Shown: positions 15,201 to 26,574, counted from the first letter of the stretch. The stretch is DNA of 64,000 nt from Gordionus sp. m RMFG-2023 (GCF_954871325.1 NC_088776.1:5587985-5651984); one strand, 5' to 3'. Notes: generated by a model from the sequence alone, not told the origin. Program-made: numbers and translations.

Positions 15201-17963
15201 TTCCTGCAATCATTTTTTAACAGCTGTTATGGAATATCCTTGTGTAGTATTTATTCCTACTGGCGACAATTTAGCAATATAGGAATATGCATAACATTCG
15301 AGGAAATATTAGATCATATTTATATTTTGAATGAATTGAAGTTGGATCTAGATAAACCAATAAAAAATGATCTTTTTCGCAGGACAAGATATTCTGAGAA
15401 AATTGGGGACAGTGGTATTATATTTTTGTGTGGTAACAGTTCAATCAAACCTTTGTTAACTGATTGATGAAGTGTCTAATTCCGTGCTATTTATATTTTA
15501 CAAATCTGTTAGAATGTGTGGGTGGGTATATATATATCAATGTTGATTGCAAAAAATCATGTGGCTTCATATTCCCAACGAACTTCAATCAATCAAAAAA
15601 AAATTCACAAGTGAATCTGGGAATGGCAAAAATTTTAAATCATAAAGATTTTGCCCTTAGAAAAGTATCTTTACACATATCCTAAAAGTTCTGATATAAA
15701 AATAAATTTACAAAAAAGCCACATGACTAGAATAGTCAACAGAATTTATTTAGGGTAACCAGATCAAGAAATCAGCTATATGAATCAAGCAACACTAATA
15801 AAGTTCTTATATTATATTATCAAAATGGGTATTATAAAAAAGAATCATTCAGTCATGAATTTGAGTTATAAGGTTGAGACTTGGAAAAACTTTGGTCAAA
15901 AAAATCAAAATATCCTTTATATCTGTTAAATTCGTGATTAGTTAGAGCGATACATGAAAGGGCATCCATATATAATTCGTGTCACACAAATTTCAGTCAA
16001 AGGTATATTGGGGAATTTTCAGTAGTCAAAGTCAATATTCCTAGCTAAAGATTACCTGTATTAATTATCATAAATTATTTTTAAAAGGTAAAGAACCAAA
16101 ATCAAAATTGTCTCAAAACGAAGTAGAAAATGATCTTGAACCTCCAAAAGACATTCCGATTCTAAATTATTTATATTGCAGCAATTTAACTGTAGACACA
16201 ATGACAACAACAAAAACACAGTAATAATTTATTAATCTATTAATTTAAAAATAAATCTAAACTGGCAAATAAAATATCATAAAACCTCTTACCTCCCAGC
16301 GATATTTTCAAAACTAAATATATGTGGAAAGGTGTCAATATGAAATTAAAAATAAAACATGGTCAAAAAATTAAGCCTCTTAGCCATTAAAAAAATTCAT
16401 TCGATTAAGCACAAAGGGTTTCACATTATTTGGGATGCAGGACACAAAAATAAAGTGAAGAGGAGAAGCAAAAATATTTTCTTGTTATTGATAGACTTTA
16501 AAATAAATTTAAAACAATAAAATGATAGATAAATAAATAAAATAAAAAAATGTGTGAAATGCATTTATTTTACTTTAGAAAATGCAGTAGTCTTAAGAAA
16601 CCATTGCTTAAGCCTTTTCTTTTCAACCTTAGAACCTGATCGCCAAGAAATACCATTTGCATCAACTTGTTCCCTGGCCAGGACTGTTTTATCAACAGGA
16701 TCCCAATCTACTTCTGCCTAAAGTGTTTTATAAAATATTGCATAATGAAATGCTAGAATTAATGAATGTTAACCAAGAACTGGTTCAGACTACTATGTAG
16801 TGGAAAAAATTCTAAAAAATGATAATTTTCACTTGATTTAAATTAAATGTCACTTAAAATGTTTTATGGACAATAGAGTGGTCTAAACCGGTCATGGTTG
16901 ACAATAGTTTAATAGAATTAATAATATAATTTTATGTTAATTCAAAATTATGAACTAATGGATATGAAAGTAAGTCATCTGACACAAATGATATCTGTGA
17001 ATGTATAAAATTTCAAATAATTTTTCTACAATATTTAATAATCATATTTAACCCATTTCTGATAGGCTAATCCATGTTCATATAGTTTGAGAAATATGAA
17101 TTGGGTCCATTGATAATAACTGGCATGAGAGGTGGTAATTTCCTATATAAGTATATAGCTTTCAATTTCTAACATACATAAATAATTAATAAAACTTATA
17201 AATTTTAATTAAAGATTTTTATTATTATAAAAGAAAAATTCTTAAAAGATTATATATAATTTGCAAGAGAGGGGGAGTAACTTTTGCAAATTTATTTCAG
17301 AATATTGGGAATATATTTATAATTTATATTAAAAATTAAAACCGTATTCCAATCAAAATCACACCCAAGATTACATAATTGTTCCTTCATAATTGATATA
17401 TTATTATCTGTCCATTGTTTAGGATCTATGCCTCTGGATAAAGCAGCATTTTCGGCAGGTAAGCCAAATGAATCCCAGCCCATAGGAAATATAACCTAAA
17501 TAAAAAGAATGGCAAGTTTTATATAAAATCATGTATTTAGTTGTAAAGGAAAGTATAAATAATATGGATTCAAGTTATTAAGTAGTTCAAAAAGAATTGA
17601 TAAGTAATATTAAAATAATTGGAGCTAACATTTTTGCCAATCATTCTATGATATTTAGCTAGAGTATCGCTAGTCATATACACCCTTACATGACCCATAT
17701 GTAAATTCCCTGATGGATAAGGAAACATTGCCAACAAGTAAAATTTTTCTTTTAAGGAATTTTTATTCTTAAGTGATATTGACAATTCTCCAAGTTTAGG
17801 TTTCCAGTATTTCTCAATATCTTTTTTAATTTTATTATCCAAAAACTTTTCCTGAGATTTTATTAATCGTTAGAGAATTTGAATTATAAATTTATACCCA
17901 TTTGCCATCTTCGCTATATATATTTCGTAAAAATCTTAAATTTTGATTTTTGAGTTTTAACAT
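247..17963 (-). CDS. LARS2: Mitochondrial leucyl-tRNA synthetase, 16 exons, complete
   Basis: Charges mitochondrial tRNA-Leu with leucine in the mitochondrial matrix. I read 16 exons, all with GT..AG ends and consistent phase: 17898-17963, 17630-17851, 17343-17495, 17053-17142, 16574-16717, 13870-13974, 12837-13061, 12481-12607, 9471-9663, 7854-8029, 6750-6956, 4662-4835, 2197-2466, 1776-1930, 1153-1332, 247-960 (TAA). They sum to 1066 codons plus stop; human LARS2 has 903. The first exon starts at ATG 17961-17963 with a basic, acid-free stretch like a mitochondrial import signal, then [10 protein letters not shown], matching the human start of the mature part. Seen: HIGH-class motif HMGH (residues 73-76), [15 protein letters not shown], the editing insert in exons 7-9, [13 protein letters not shown] (454-466), two CxxC pairs (472/475, 511/514), [21 protein letters not shown] and KMSKS (646-650). 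Intron 1 is only 46 bp; introns 5 and 8 exceed 2.5 kb and hold foreign insertions. The C-terminal exon is long and accounts for part of the extra length. No breaks seen; it looks functional. Confidence 0.5.
2892..3090. mobile_element. hAT-type MITE, TGTTGTTAAACGGCTC family, in LARS2 intron 12
   Basis: Left end reads AAGTGTTGTTAAACGGCTC and the right end is its inverse, GAGCCGTTTAACAACACTA. The inside carries the family signature (ATATTATGCAAGCC, GATTTTGCTCATAGG, GGGTTAGCC). The flanks AAATTTCT / AAATTCCT look like an aged 8-bp target duplication. About 200 bp, noncoding, sister to the copies at 33957, 37467 and 41231. Confidence 0.5.
3091..4661. other. Rest of LARS2 intron 12
   Basis: AT-rich intron DNA without a coding exon. 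At 3215-3300 there is a short GC-rich patch (ACCCGGCCCGAA, ACCGGGTATTGCAGATCTCT) that looks like the degenerate end of the CAGAGACCTGCA MITE family seen intact elsewhere in the window. Otherwise nothing recognised. Confidence 0.5.
4955..5250. mobile_element. Palindromic MITE, GTTAGCGTCAATGTG family, in LARS2 intron 11
   Basis: An about 300-bp near-palindrome. The left half has TGTCAACGTG, a T-rich tract, ACTTTAAATCATTTTTTGAGC and ACCGGAAATGTAATCCAGC. The right half returns these in inverse (GCTCAAAAAATGATTTAAAGT, CACATTGACGCTAACAT). A second copy lies at 42011-42313. No coding capacity. Confidence 0.5.
5251..6749. other. Rest of LARS2 intron 11
   Basis: AT-rich intron DNA. I saw no exon, transposase remnant or clear terminal repeat. 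Confidence 0.5.
8402..9345 (-). mobile_element. hAT transposon fossil in LARS2 intron 9
   Basis: The left end at about 8402 reads CGGCGCGTAGCCAGGAATTTT followed by a G-rich run, the same terminal type as the hAT at 23151. On the minus strand, 9338-9120 encodes a hAT transposase piece of the zf-MYM/DUF4371-like group, with the recognisable run [20 protein letters not shown] followed by VTVFIP. Only this fragment of the transposase is left, so the element is long dead. A younger MITE (8620-8823) sits inside it. Confidence 0.5.
8620..8823. mobile_element. MITE, CAGAGACCTGCAG family
   Basis: Starts CAGAGACCTGCAGACCCGGCC and ends with the inverse tip GGTTCTCTG. The GC-rich hairpin arms (CCGGCCC, CCGGGCCGG) stand out in AT-rich DNA. 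About 204 bp, noncoding, nested in the intron-9 hAT fossil. No clear target duplication remains. Confidence 0.5.
9960..11950 (+). mobile_element. Ty3/Gypsy-like LTR retrotransposon fossil in LARS2 intron 8
   Basis: About 2 kb of purine-rich sequence, unlike the surrounding intron. The one clearly recognisable part is the end of an integrase at about 10731-10805 (GQKVWVR, then IVRHRDQVR), typical of the integrase C-terminus of Ty3/Gypsy elements. Other stretches show protein-like composition, but I cannot assign them. The copy is heavily broken, with many disruptions, and I could not define LTRs. It is probably old. Limits are approximate and set by the composition change. Confidence 0.5.
12150..12317. 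mobile_element. Probable one-sided end of a GTATCTT-rich hAT MITE
   Basis: Several copies of AAGATAC/GTATCTT in both orientations end at GCAAAACCCTG, a plausible hAT tip (inverse CAGGGTTTTGC). The other end is not clear. It lies in LARS2 intron 8, between the LTR fossil and exon 8. Low confidence. Confidence 0.5.
14690..16225 (+). pseudogene. Receptor tyrosine kinase retro-pseudogene inside LARS2 intron 5
   Basis: Plus strand, antisense to LARS2. In order it shows an Ig-domain end ([15 protein letters not shown], about 14709-14755), a juxtamembrane-like DEWHI, the ATP-binding loop [13 protein letters not shown] (about 14976-15016), AVKILKE (about 15099-15120) carrying the expected catalytic lysine, HPNI (about 15171), an activation-loop-like [12 protein letters not shown] (about 15620) and a tail ending in a stop at about 16222. 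AATAAA motifs and an A-rich stretch follow near 16510-16550. The parts run in kinase order but switch frame several times and meet stops, and no splice sites separate them, so I read it as a decayed processed copy of a receptor kinase mRNA. The parent subfamily cannot be named. The C-terminal 45 codons are still open, which suggests moderate age. Confidence 0.5.
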
Positions 17964-19189
17964 GCAACTTTTTACAAACCTGTCAAACAGCCGAATTTTT
18001 TAAATTCAATATGTGTAATTTCAACAGACCCCCAATGACATATAATAATATTATATCATTGCAGACACCAGGAATCGAAGCATGCATCATGTTTTTTCAC
18101 TATTATATAGATCCCATACATGATGTCTCCCTATTCATTATAGTGAACGGTACCACTATATAGTCAGATTAGAATAGTAAAAGGAGGTAGGAATAAGTAT
18201 GGTGGTGATATATAATAGTTCCGTATTTGTTATCGGCAGAATAGACTTAAATGTTGAGATATCACGTAATGATGTACCATAGCTATAATAATGCCCCAGA
18301 AGCTCCGGTTATATTACCCTAAAATGCAATTTTATTCTTATGTTTAAAAAAATTTTAATCTTTAAATGTTTGTGGTCAGTGGCGTAGATAAATAACCCAT
18401 TTTTTAAATTCCTTCTTTGTCTTATAATTTTTAATAAGAAACATGGATCTGTATCTAAGATACATTTTTATAAACTAGCTCTGCTCTGAACACTATAATT
18501 CATATTGAGTATATAATTTAAGATTTACAAAAAAAAATGACATACATTGATTTTAGATTATATTAACTTTCACATTTAACGATAATTTAAATATTTGATT
18601 TATAGCCACAAAAAACAATATACAAACAGATAATATAATATTATAAACAAAAAACCATTAAAATATAAAGTAGAATATATATAATATTAATACATGCATC
18701 GAATAAAATTTTAAAAAATGAAAAGAAAAAAGGAGCAACCAATAAAAAATTAAACGTGTGTTAAAGGGATGAGACAATTATGATAAAATATGGCATTCTA
18801 TTGGAGAGAGGTAATTATAATTAATGTTGATTCAATATAATACCAGAATGAATCAAATTATATGTAGAAAGGGAATGGGATTAATGTAATTGATAATCGA
18901 TTCAATATAATAGAATACAAAAATACATTACATATGGTTATTTATTTAACAAGAAAAGAGAAACTTTCTTACATACCAATTTACTTTCATTTCAACAAAG
19001 AAGCATATTAACTTTGTTTTATAAAAAATGATTAATATGATTTTTCATATATTATTTAACTAATATTTGCGGCGATAAAAATATACTAATAAATGATATT
19101 ATTTTACACCGGCTATTAACTTTGTACTTTCAAATTATATTATTGGAATTTTACCGTTGTTTGATTTAATAAAGAAACTTCTGATATTC
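17964..19189. other. Spacer upstream of LARS2
   Basis: It should contain the LARS2 promoter just above 17963, but I see no specific element. At 18376 a CAGTGGCGTAGATAA tip resembles a hAT end. No coding exon seen. Confidence 0.5.
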
Positions 19190-20065
19190 TTAATACCGAG
19201 CTAAATTCCTACAATAACCTAGAGCAATTATCCATAGCATTAAGGTTTATTGATATGGAATCAGGTTATATCAAATAAAAGAACTCTTTGTTCAATTTAT
19301 TGCATTGTATGACACTAAATCAGAGACGATACCCAAAGAAATTATAGCAATCCTTCAAGACTTAGATTTAAATTTAAATCTAATGAGAGGTCATGATATA
19401 ATGGAGCTCCCTCGATGAGTGGTCATGATAAAGGGGTGTGATCGTGGATTAGAGAGCTTTATAGCTAAGCTTCTATGTTCACTGTAGTTCACATTGCCTA
19501 AATTTGATGATATCAGAGGCATGCGTAATAAAAGGCATCCGGAACAGTTTACGTAAAAATATTTTAATTTAAATGGAATTTGTTAGATTTTAATTTCTAT
19601 TATATAAATGATATCTTTATATAGTTCTAAAATATTTTTTATAATTTATAAATAATATCTTCTGTTTGTAACTTTTTCACAATAACCAAGGGAGGAAGCT
19701 TTTTATACGAGCGTTTGTGACATTTATTCAAATAATCAAAAAAAATTAACAAGATTTTGTCCAACTAGTTGAACAAGAGTCAGTGAGACTTTTAATTGAA
19801 TTATATGAAGTTATTCAAGCAAAGAAAAAGATTCCGCAGATGCTGAAAATCTTTTGCAGGCTATTACGTATTTTAGCTAATTTTCCGATTAGTATCTGTC
19901 TGCACTAATGAAAGGTCTTTTTCAACTTTAAATGTTAAATACCTACTTAAGAAATTGCACTGGTGAAAGCCGTTTAAGTGGATTAGCCCTATTAAATATT
20001 TATAAGTAAATTATTCTAGATAAAAATTTGATTCTAGGTGAGCGAGATCAGAAAAAGTAGACCTC
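19190..20065 (+). mobile_element. hAT transposase fossil (zf-MYM/DUF4371-like)
   Basis: Plus-strand pieces in transposase order: LSIALRFIDME, VQFIALYDTKSETIPKE, DLDLNLNLMRGHD (about 19230-19400), FDDIRGMRNKRHPEQ (about 19500-19545), then the C-terminal dimerisation region CTNERSFSTL and TYLRNCTGESRLSGLALLN (about 19893-20005). Stops, a frame change between the last two pieces and missing middle sections show it is dead. The tip at 18376 may be its left end; no right end found. Confidence 0.5.
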
Positions 20066-20293
20066 TCTTTATAAATTTAAGTCAAAAAAATATGTTCTTA
20101 TATGCGAAACTTATTTATAATAAATTTTTAGTCATAATATTTATATACTTTTTATATTATACTATTTCTAATTAAGCTATTGCATTTGCAATAAGAATTA
20201 ATTATATTTTGATAATATATTCATTTGAATTAATTAATTGTCAAATTTTATATTTTTTTCAAATACCGTTATTTGCAGCAAATTTTTTAATTT

Positions 20294-21657
20294 GTAGACA
20301 TTTTTATGTGAATGACATTTTTATATTAGAATATGAGTTCCATTAAAGTAAGAGTGGTATATTTTCAATAAATGTCTTGGATTTTAAATCAAAACTTGGA
20401 ATAATATCTCAACTTGAATAATTACCACATATTATTATCACAAAAAAATTTTATTATCCATTAAATATAAATTGGACCTGATAAATACTTCTAATTTTTT
20501 TTTGATTTTTTGTCTGTTCCAAGTTTTAGAATCTACTTTTTCCTAATCTGATCAATATTCATTCTAATGTTGTTTACTGTTTGAAATATTAAATTTGTCC
20601 AACCGGAAATCAATTGACGTGTTGTGTTTATGGGTTAGGGGTCGTGTTTTATTTTATAAAATTTATTTCGAAAAAATAACGGCAAAATTGTTTATTCTCC
20701 GCGCTTGTAATATTTCTGATTTCCTTTGAAATATCGTTTTTTTTTAAAGTTTAATTTTTAAAAAATGGGATCGTACCTATTTCTAAATCAAGGTTGGATT
20801 GATCCGTTTGACACCATTTAACAGCTGAGCGATTTTAAAATTTTTTTAGAGATCTATTTTTCTTTATTGGAATCATTAATTCCTAGGTTATTGTCATGAA
20901 TAGAATTAAAAATTGCTGACAGGTGAAACAGGGGGATATTTACCATAAAGTCAAAGGAATACAGCTGATTATTTTGATTTCTCATGTAAATACATTAAGT
21001 TTTATGAAGACTTTGAATAAAAATATTTTCGAGTTTCATTTATCTATAAAAAATTATTCTCTTATAATGGGAGAAACTAAAATGCCATGTCACCATGCCA
21101 TTGGGTTGGGACATTCATTAGTGAAATTAACAATAAAAATCGTACTTATGTTGGAAAGTATTTCAGGAGAAACTAAATATCCGATTAACAATGTCTTAAA
21201 AAGAATTGGTGAACATTACCTTAAAACATTCACAATTTGAATTGGATCCACTGGGTGGAGCTATTAATCTCTCTTTCATGATTTTAAGAAACAAAAGATT
21301 TTTTTTTTCATCACAAAAAGGGACTACTTCATAAATATATGTATGCTAAAAAAAAATTTCATAACTTATTTAAGTGTTGACTTATTTAGACCCTGATCTT
21401 AATATTTAAACGCCGTATCAAAATATATGATAAAACCAAAAATTATATGTCAATTTAAAATTTAAAAACATCCTAATCTTTCAAAACAGAACTATATCCA
21501 ATTGGTAAAATTGTGATTGAAAGCCCAAGAGTATTATATATTATTTACAAGTCAACAAGCAAACATTTAATGAACAAATAATAAATAATGATTCCACTCT
21601 TACTTTTATGGAACCCATATTCTAATATAAAAATGTCATTCACATAAAAATGTCTAC
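20294..21657. mobile_element. 1.36-kb element with 67-bp inverted terminal repeats
   Basis: The arm 20294-20360 (starting GTAGACATTTTTATGTGAAT) is repeated in inverse at 21591-21657 with only about five differences. The inside has a 105-codon plus-strand frame (20923-21240) that I do not recognise and that may be chance. No target duplication is obvious (flanks TTTAATTT and AGGGCATG). It could be a nonautonomous DNA transposon of unknown superfamily. Confidence 0.5.
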
Positions 21658-23150
21658 AGGGCATGGCCTGTTAAGAATTTTTACACAAGTTGCTCGGTCA
21701 GTTAAATTTTTTGTCCGGTCTGGACCTTAAGCATAGGTTCGCTAAAATCTTACTAAAAATCTGCCAAGGCCCTGTGGCGTATCCAAGATTTTCCTATAGG
21801 GGGGGGGGATTTGTGGGCTTTGCCCCCAAACCCTATTTGGCTGGTCTTTTGGCCAGCTTTTTCCCCACCTTCGGCTGGGTCATATCTTTGAGCTATTCTT
21901 TTAAATTATTCATAATTCAATAATAATTATATTAATATTTTTAACTTTTATTTGAATTTGGGTTCCTTTTATAAATTAATTATTTAAGAATTTTTTTTTT
22001 TTAATTTTTAAATTTAACATTTATTAATAATGTAATAGACAAATTAAATCTGACAAAATGATAGTGTAAAAATAAAATCATGTCCAAATATAATTCTAGA
22101 AAATTCAAGAAATTTAACAAACAAGGACTTCATAATACAAAGTATAATAATAGATATAATGGAAATATAATTGCAAATGATTATATGAGGAAGAAGGGGG
22201 GGGGGGAATTTTAAATAATTTAGGGAAGAAGAAGAAAATCTAGATTAATCTGGCTCCTCGGGGAATGAACCTATGAAGCATGTGAAATTAGATTTTATAA
22301 TCTGAATTCCTAACCCAATTTTTATTTTAAGTTAGGTATATTATAAATAAATTTTTTTTAAAAAATATAAAATTGAAAAAAAGTTTAGTGTCTATTTTTT
22401 TTTTATAAAATTTGTTTTAAAAACTAGCCTCAGCTTAAATTCTCATATTATATAAATATAATTTTTTTTTATTGAAAATACTAATTGTTGTGAGTATAAA
22501 ATATTGACTAGTAAATTTTTTAGAGAACAAGTTTTTATAACTTATTATCAAATACAATATTATATAAAAAATTTATTAAAGATTTTTAATTTTCGTGGGA
22601 AATTTGCCAATTCATCAAGAATTTTCTTTGTCGTTGGAATTAAATCTCTGTGGATATTTAACAGAGCTAACCCATTTAGCCGAGAAGTAGTATTTTGTAA
22701 ATAATTTTTCAACCTTCTCAATTTGAAAAAGGTCCTTTCATTCGTCTATGTTGTAATAGGCAAACATGCAAGAATATTAAATACCTTCAAAGTATTTGGA
22801 AATTAAGTTTCCTTATACCGATTGAGCGCATTAATAGCATGCTTAGTTAAAATAATAAACGTAGTAAATATTTATACCACAATTCGAATTCACTGATTAA
22901 ATTGATTTCAGTATCAATATCATAGGAATAAAATTTTGCTAAATATTTAATTTTACCAATAATGGCATCAGAAAACGAAGAAAGGTTTTTAGGTAATAAA
23001 ATTTGAAGATTACCAAAGACTTGTTTTTTATCTAAAAACCGTATTTTAATTTGCGATAAAAAAGTATCTAAGAATGGAATGAAATTGGATATTTTATAAT
23101 ATTCTATAAGATTTAGTTTGATTCAACGTCTATATAAATATTATGAAATA

Positions 23151-25029
23151 CAGGCGCGTACGCAGGAATTTGGTCTGGGGGGGGGGGGGGGGGGGATAAT
23201 AAATTTTTTAAAGAAATAATATTTTTAATTAAAAATACTAAGCATAAATTTATTAGGATTAATAACTTTTCTAATACACAATTTTAAACTAATGTGAATT
23301 AAAAAAATTATATATATAAACCGGCATTTAAATGTGAATCATAAAATATAAAGTGAATATAACCCACGATATGAATCACCTAAATGACCCAAAATTGAAA
23401 TTTGAATTTTTTGAGCTTTTAAAATATATAAAGTATAAAAAATTTAAATGTTGTAAATATAAATTAATACACAAAAAGTTTCTTAGGAATAATTGTATTT
23501 TGTATGTTTTGAGCTAATTTTTCAATTATCAATCCTTGCTTGGCGTTAAATGTCTATGAATATTCAAAAGATCCAAATCATTCAATCTACTTTCAGATGT
23601 TGTATTTCATAGGTATGTTTTTCACAGACTTGCAGGCCCGGCCCCTGAGCCGGACCGTATTTTAATTTTTTTAAATATACCGGGCCGGGCTCGTAATTTT
23701 ATTTTTTAAAAAACACCCGGGCTGGGCCTGAAAATTTTTTAAGAAAAAATATCCGAGCCGAGTTGTATATTTTAAAACCAAATATTTGAAATCGCCATTA
23801 TTAGCTATAAATATCAAAAATAAATATAATTTATTTTAAAAAATTCGGGCTAAGCCAGCCGGGCCGGGCCTGAAAATTTTTTTAAAAAAAACCCGGGCCG
23901 GAAAAAATTTTAAAATAAAATCTGGGCCTGGTCCTGCAAATGGTACCTCTGCAAGGCTCTGTTATTCTTCTTAAAAAAGTGAATGTTCTCTCATTAGTTT
24001 ACTAAAGAGCTGCTAATATATATATAACCATTTAATAATTAGGAGTATAATCTAAAATGTGTTTGAAATAAAAAGCATCCATAGCATTTTTTGGGACTGT
24101 ATCAACCATAGTTAATATTTTAATCATAGTTATTCAGCTAATAAGGCATCATAAGATATTTTAACATCTTCATGATAAAAATATAACAAATATTTATATT
24201 TTTTTTCTATCACCATATGAAAAAGGTTGGGAGAGGGGACATTTGTTTTATAATACTCTTCTACTGATCCTATATTAATGTTTTGATGATGAGCTTGCTT
24301 GCTGCATAGTCGAGGGGGACAAATATTTAACACGTATAGCTCTGCTTTTGACTCAACAATAACATATAAAATATGAAATTCTTCAACAACACTAGCTCTA
24401 TTTCCTTGAGTTCTAATAAAATGCTCTCCGTCTATTCTCATCTTCTTAATCAAGTCAATGTTATGTTTTTAAAAGTATTACATAAAATAGTTGTATAATT
24501 AAATAATACATTCTAATGAGAAAAAAAATTTGGAATAAGTATTGAATCCAATAATTTTCTTGCTTCTGAGGAAATATTTCTTTCAAGCCATTGTGATATT
24601 TCAGTAATAGCATTAATAATCAGCTCTTCTAACTCCAAAATAGCTGTTACTGTGGCGGAGACTCGATCTCGTTGGACAAGCTTGCAATTTTTTTCTCCCT
24701 GTTGGACAAGGAGTTTCAGAGATAATTATTATTTTATTAGAAATTTAGATAAATATTACGCCACTAAAATTTGAAAATAATAGGTAAATTACGCCAAGGA
24801 AAACTTGAAATCGAAATTGATTGATAAAATAACTTAGTAGATGAATGTGATAAATAAAATATATATATATATATATATGTATATATGAGATAAGAATAAA
24901 TATTAACAAATATAAATTAATATTAACAATAATATTTTTGAAAAATATAATCCGGCATCTGCATTTTTTGGCTTGGGGGGGGGGGGGGGATTTGTCCCCC
25001 TGTCCCCACCCCCGCTGCGTACGCGCCTG
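23151..25029 (-). mobile_element. hAT transposon nested in an older hAT
   Basis: Perfect 15-bp inverted ends CAGGCGCGTACGCAG, each followed by a G-rich stretch (19 Gs at 23177-23195). TGAAATA is present directly outside both ends (23144-23150 and 25030-25036), a target duplication. Minus-strand transposase remains include ILELEELIINAITEISQWL (about 24640) and PPRLCSKQAHHQNINIGSVE (about 24330), typical of the zf-MYM-like hAT group. The frame at 24453-24130 is a real fragment rather than a gene. Broken coding; it contains a further MITE at 23625-23961. Confidence 0.5.
23625..23961. mobile_element. MITE, CAGAGACCTGCAG family, third nesting level
   Basis: The tip CAGACTTGCAGGCCCGGCCC is inverted at the right as CCTCTGCAAGGCTCTG. 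Internal GC-rich patches (CCGGGCCGGGC) alternate with T/A tracts. About 337 bp, inside the hAT at 23151-25029. Confidence 0.5.
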
Positions 25030-25179
25030 TGAAATATTCATCTACATTCATTCTTCCTGTCCACATTTTCCTCCAAATCAATAATTTGAACCAAATCAAA
25101 ATTTGATTTACGTAAATTTCTACATAGTAGTGAGCTATAGGAAAATAATTTATTAATGCAACTCTGCTTGATATTGAAA

Positions 25180-25318
25180 ATTTTTGACGGGGCAGGGGAA
25201 GGGGGGGGGGGGTCGGGGGTAAAATTTTTATTAGCTTAAAATGATATTTCTAAAAACAGTCAAATTTGCTAAGGGGGGTGAAATTTCCCCTCCCCCCCTC
25301 CATTTGTTACGCGCCCTA
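25180..25318. mobile_element. G-rich hAT end fragment
   Basis: A run of 12 Gs near 25201 and a right tip (GTTACGCGCCCTAA, preceded by C runs) resemble the GGCGCGTA-type hAT ends seen at 8402 and 23151. The rest of this element was not found. Confidence 0.5.
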
Positions 25319-26574
25319 ATCATTTTGTATAAATTCTTCGACCATCATTTTCATAATCTATATCTCATTCCCCCCCCCCAATGTCAATAAAGTCTCTTAT
25401 ATCTCTCTTCCTATGACTTATTATTTTTCTACAATTATCGTTCTATAGATCATTGTGTTTTGATATCTGTTTCAGTATATTTGTTACCAGAATATAACCA
25501 TAAATAACTTGTTTGATTTCTTAATTATGAACAATATTAATTTTTTTTTTATAGATTTAAGGTGAGTCCAAGGTCAAAATGTTTATTTTTTGAATAAATA
25601 AATAAATTTATTTCTGAAATTTACGAAATAAAGTTTGGTCGCATAATGTACAAATGTTAGGAATTCATTTATTATTTTATTTGAAAAATACTTTTTTGAC
25701 TTTGGACAATATTTTATTTAGACAAACTTAAAATACAAATGAAAGTTTTACGCTTCAACGCAGCGTTTCAAAACGCAAATAAAAAAACGTAAACTCAGCT
25801 AATTTATTTTTTTTTAATATGAAAGGTCTAAATTTAAAACAAAAAAAAATACTGTCCAATTTAAACGAATGCACTTAAAATCTATTATTTGCGTTTTGAA
25901 AAGCTAAATTTGTGTGCACTATAGCACATTGTAATTTATTTTGAAATAGTATACAGATCAATAGCCTGAAATTCAAAAAATAATAATAATATATATCGAA
26001 ATTTTAATGCCCCGAGTTATATCAAAAGTTTATAAAAAATATTGGAGATTTAAGGTATACTCTGTCTGATTTATATAAAAAAATTGTCAAGCCCGGCTCG
26101 ATATTTTCTTATTTAATTGCTAGACCCGGTCAGTAATAACTTGCCTGGCGTTTTAATTAACAATAATTTTGCTGATGAACGTCCAGTTGATTGGTGCTCG
26201 CCCATTCTGTATCCTGTCAAAAATTCTCCCTAGGGTTCGGTTCTCTAATCTACATGATAGATAAATTTTTCAGAAATGAAGGAACATCAAATTCATATAT
26301 CTTTACTAAGCTCGTTAAAAAAAAATATTTGTGTACCAACTAGCTCACTTAGTAAAAGAATTTTCCAAAAATCGCTCTCTTTGTAAATTTATCGAGATCC
26401 TTCCTAGTGTCGGGGAAAATTATAAAATTATTTTTTATCCAAATTGTAAATCAATAAATTACGAAAATTAAATTTTTTTTTAATAAATTGTTATCAAAAG
26501 AATCTAGAAAAATTAGGCCGGTATCATTGGTATATACTATAAGCATCCTATTTTAAATTAAAATTTAGCGTAGC
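25319..26574. other. Intergenic DNA
   Basis: AT-rich. A fragment with CCCGGCTCG near 26090 recalls the CAGAGACC MITE family. No gene seen. Confidence 0.5.

Larger units (their letters stand above)
21768..25110 (-). mobile_element. hAT transposon fossil, split by a younger hAT
   Basis: The left tip at about 21768 (CCTGTGGCGTATCCAAGATTTT, then a G run) is hAT-like. On the minus strand the transposase C-terminal half is readable: EYYKISNFIPFLDTFL, RFLDKKQVFGNLQILLPKNL, SEFELWYKYLL (about 23100-22880) and TTSRLNGLALLNIHRDL near 22640. The part upstream on that strand continues beyond 25037, because 23151-25029 is a separate element inserted here. Stops show it is dead. The plus-strand 77-codon frame at 21690-21923 only crosses the terminal repeat. 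Confidence 0.5.

Noticed and set aside
18376-18400. hAT-like tip CAGTGGCGTAGATAA as left end of the 19-20 kb fossil
   Set aside because: No matching right end or target duplication found, so I did not extend the element to it.
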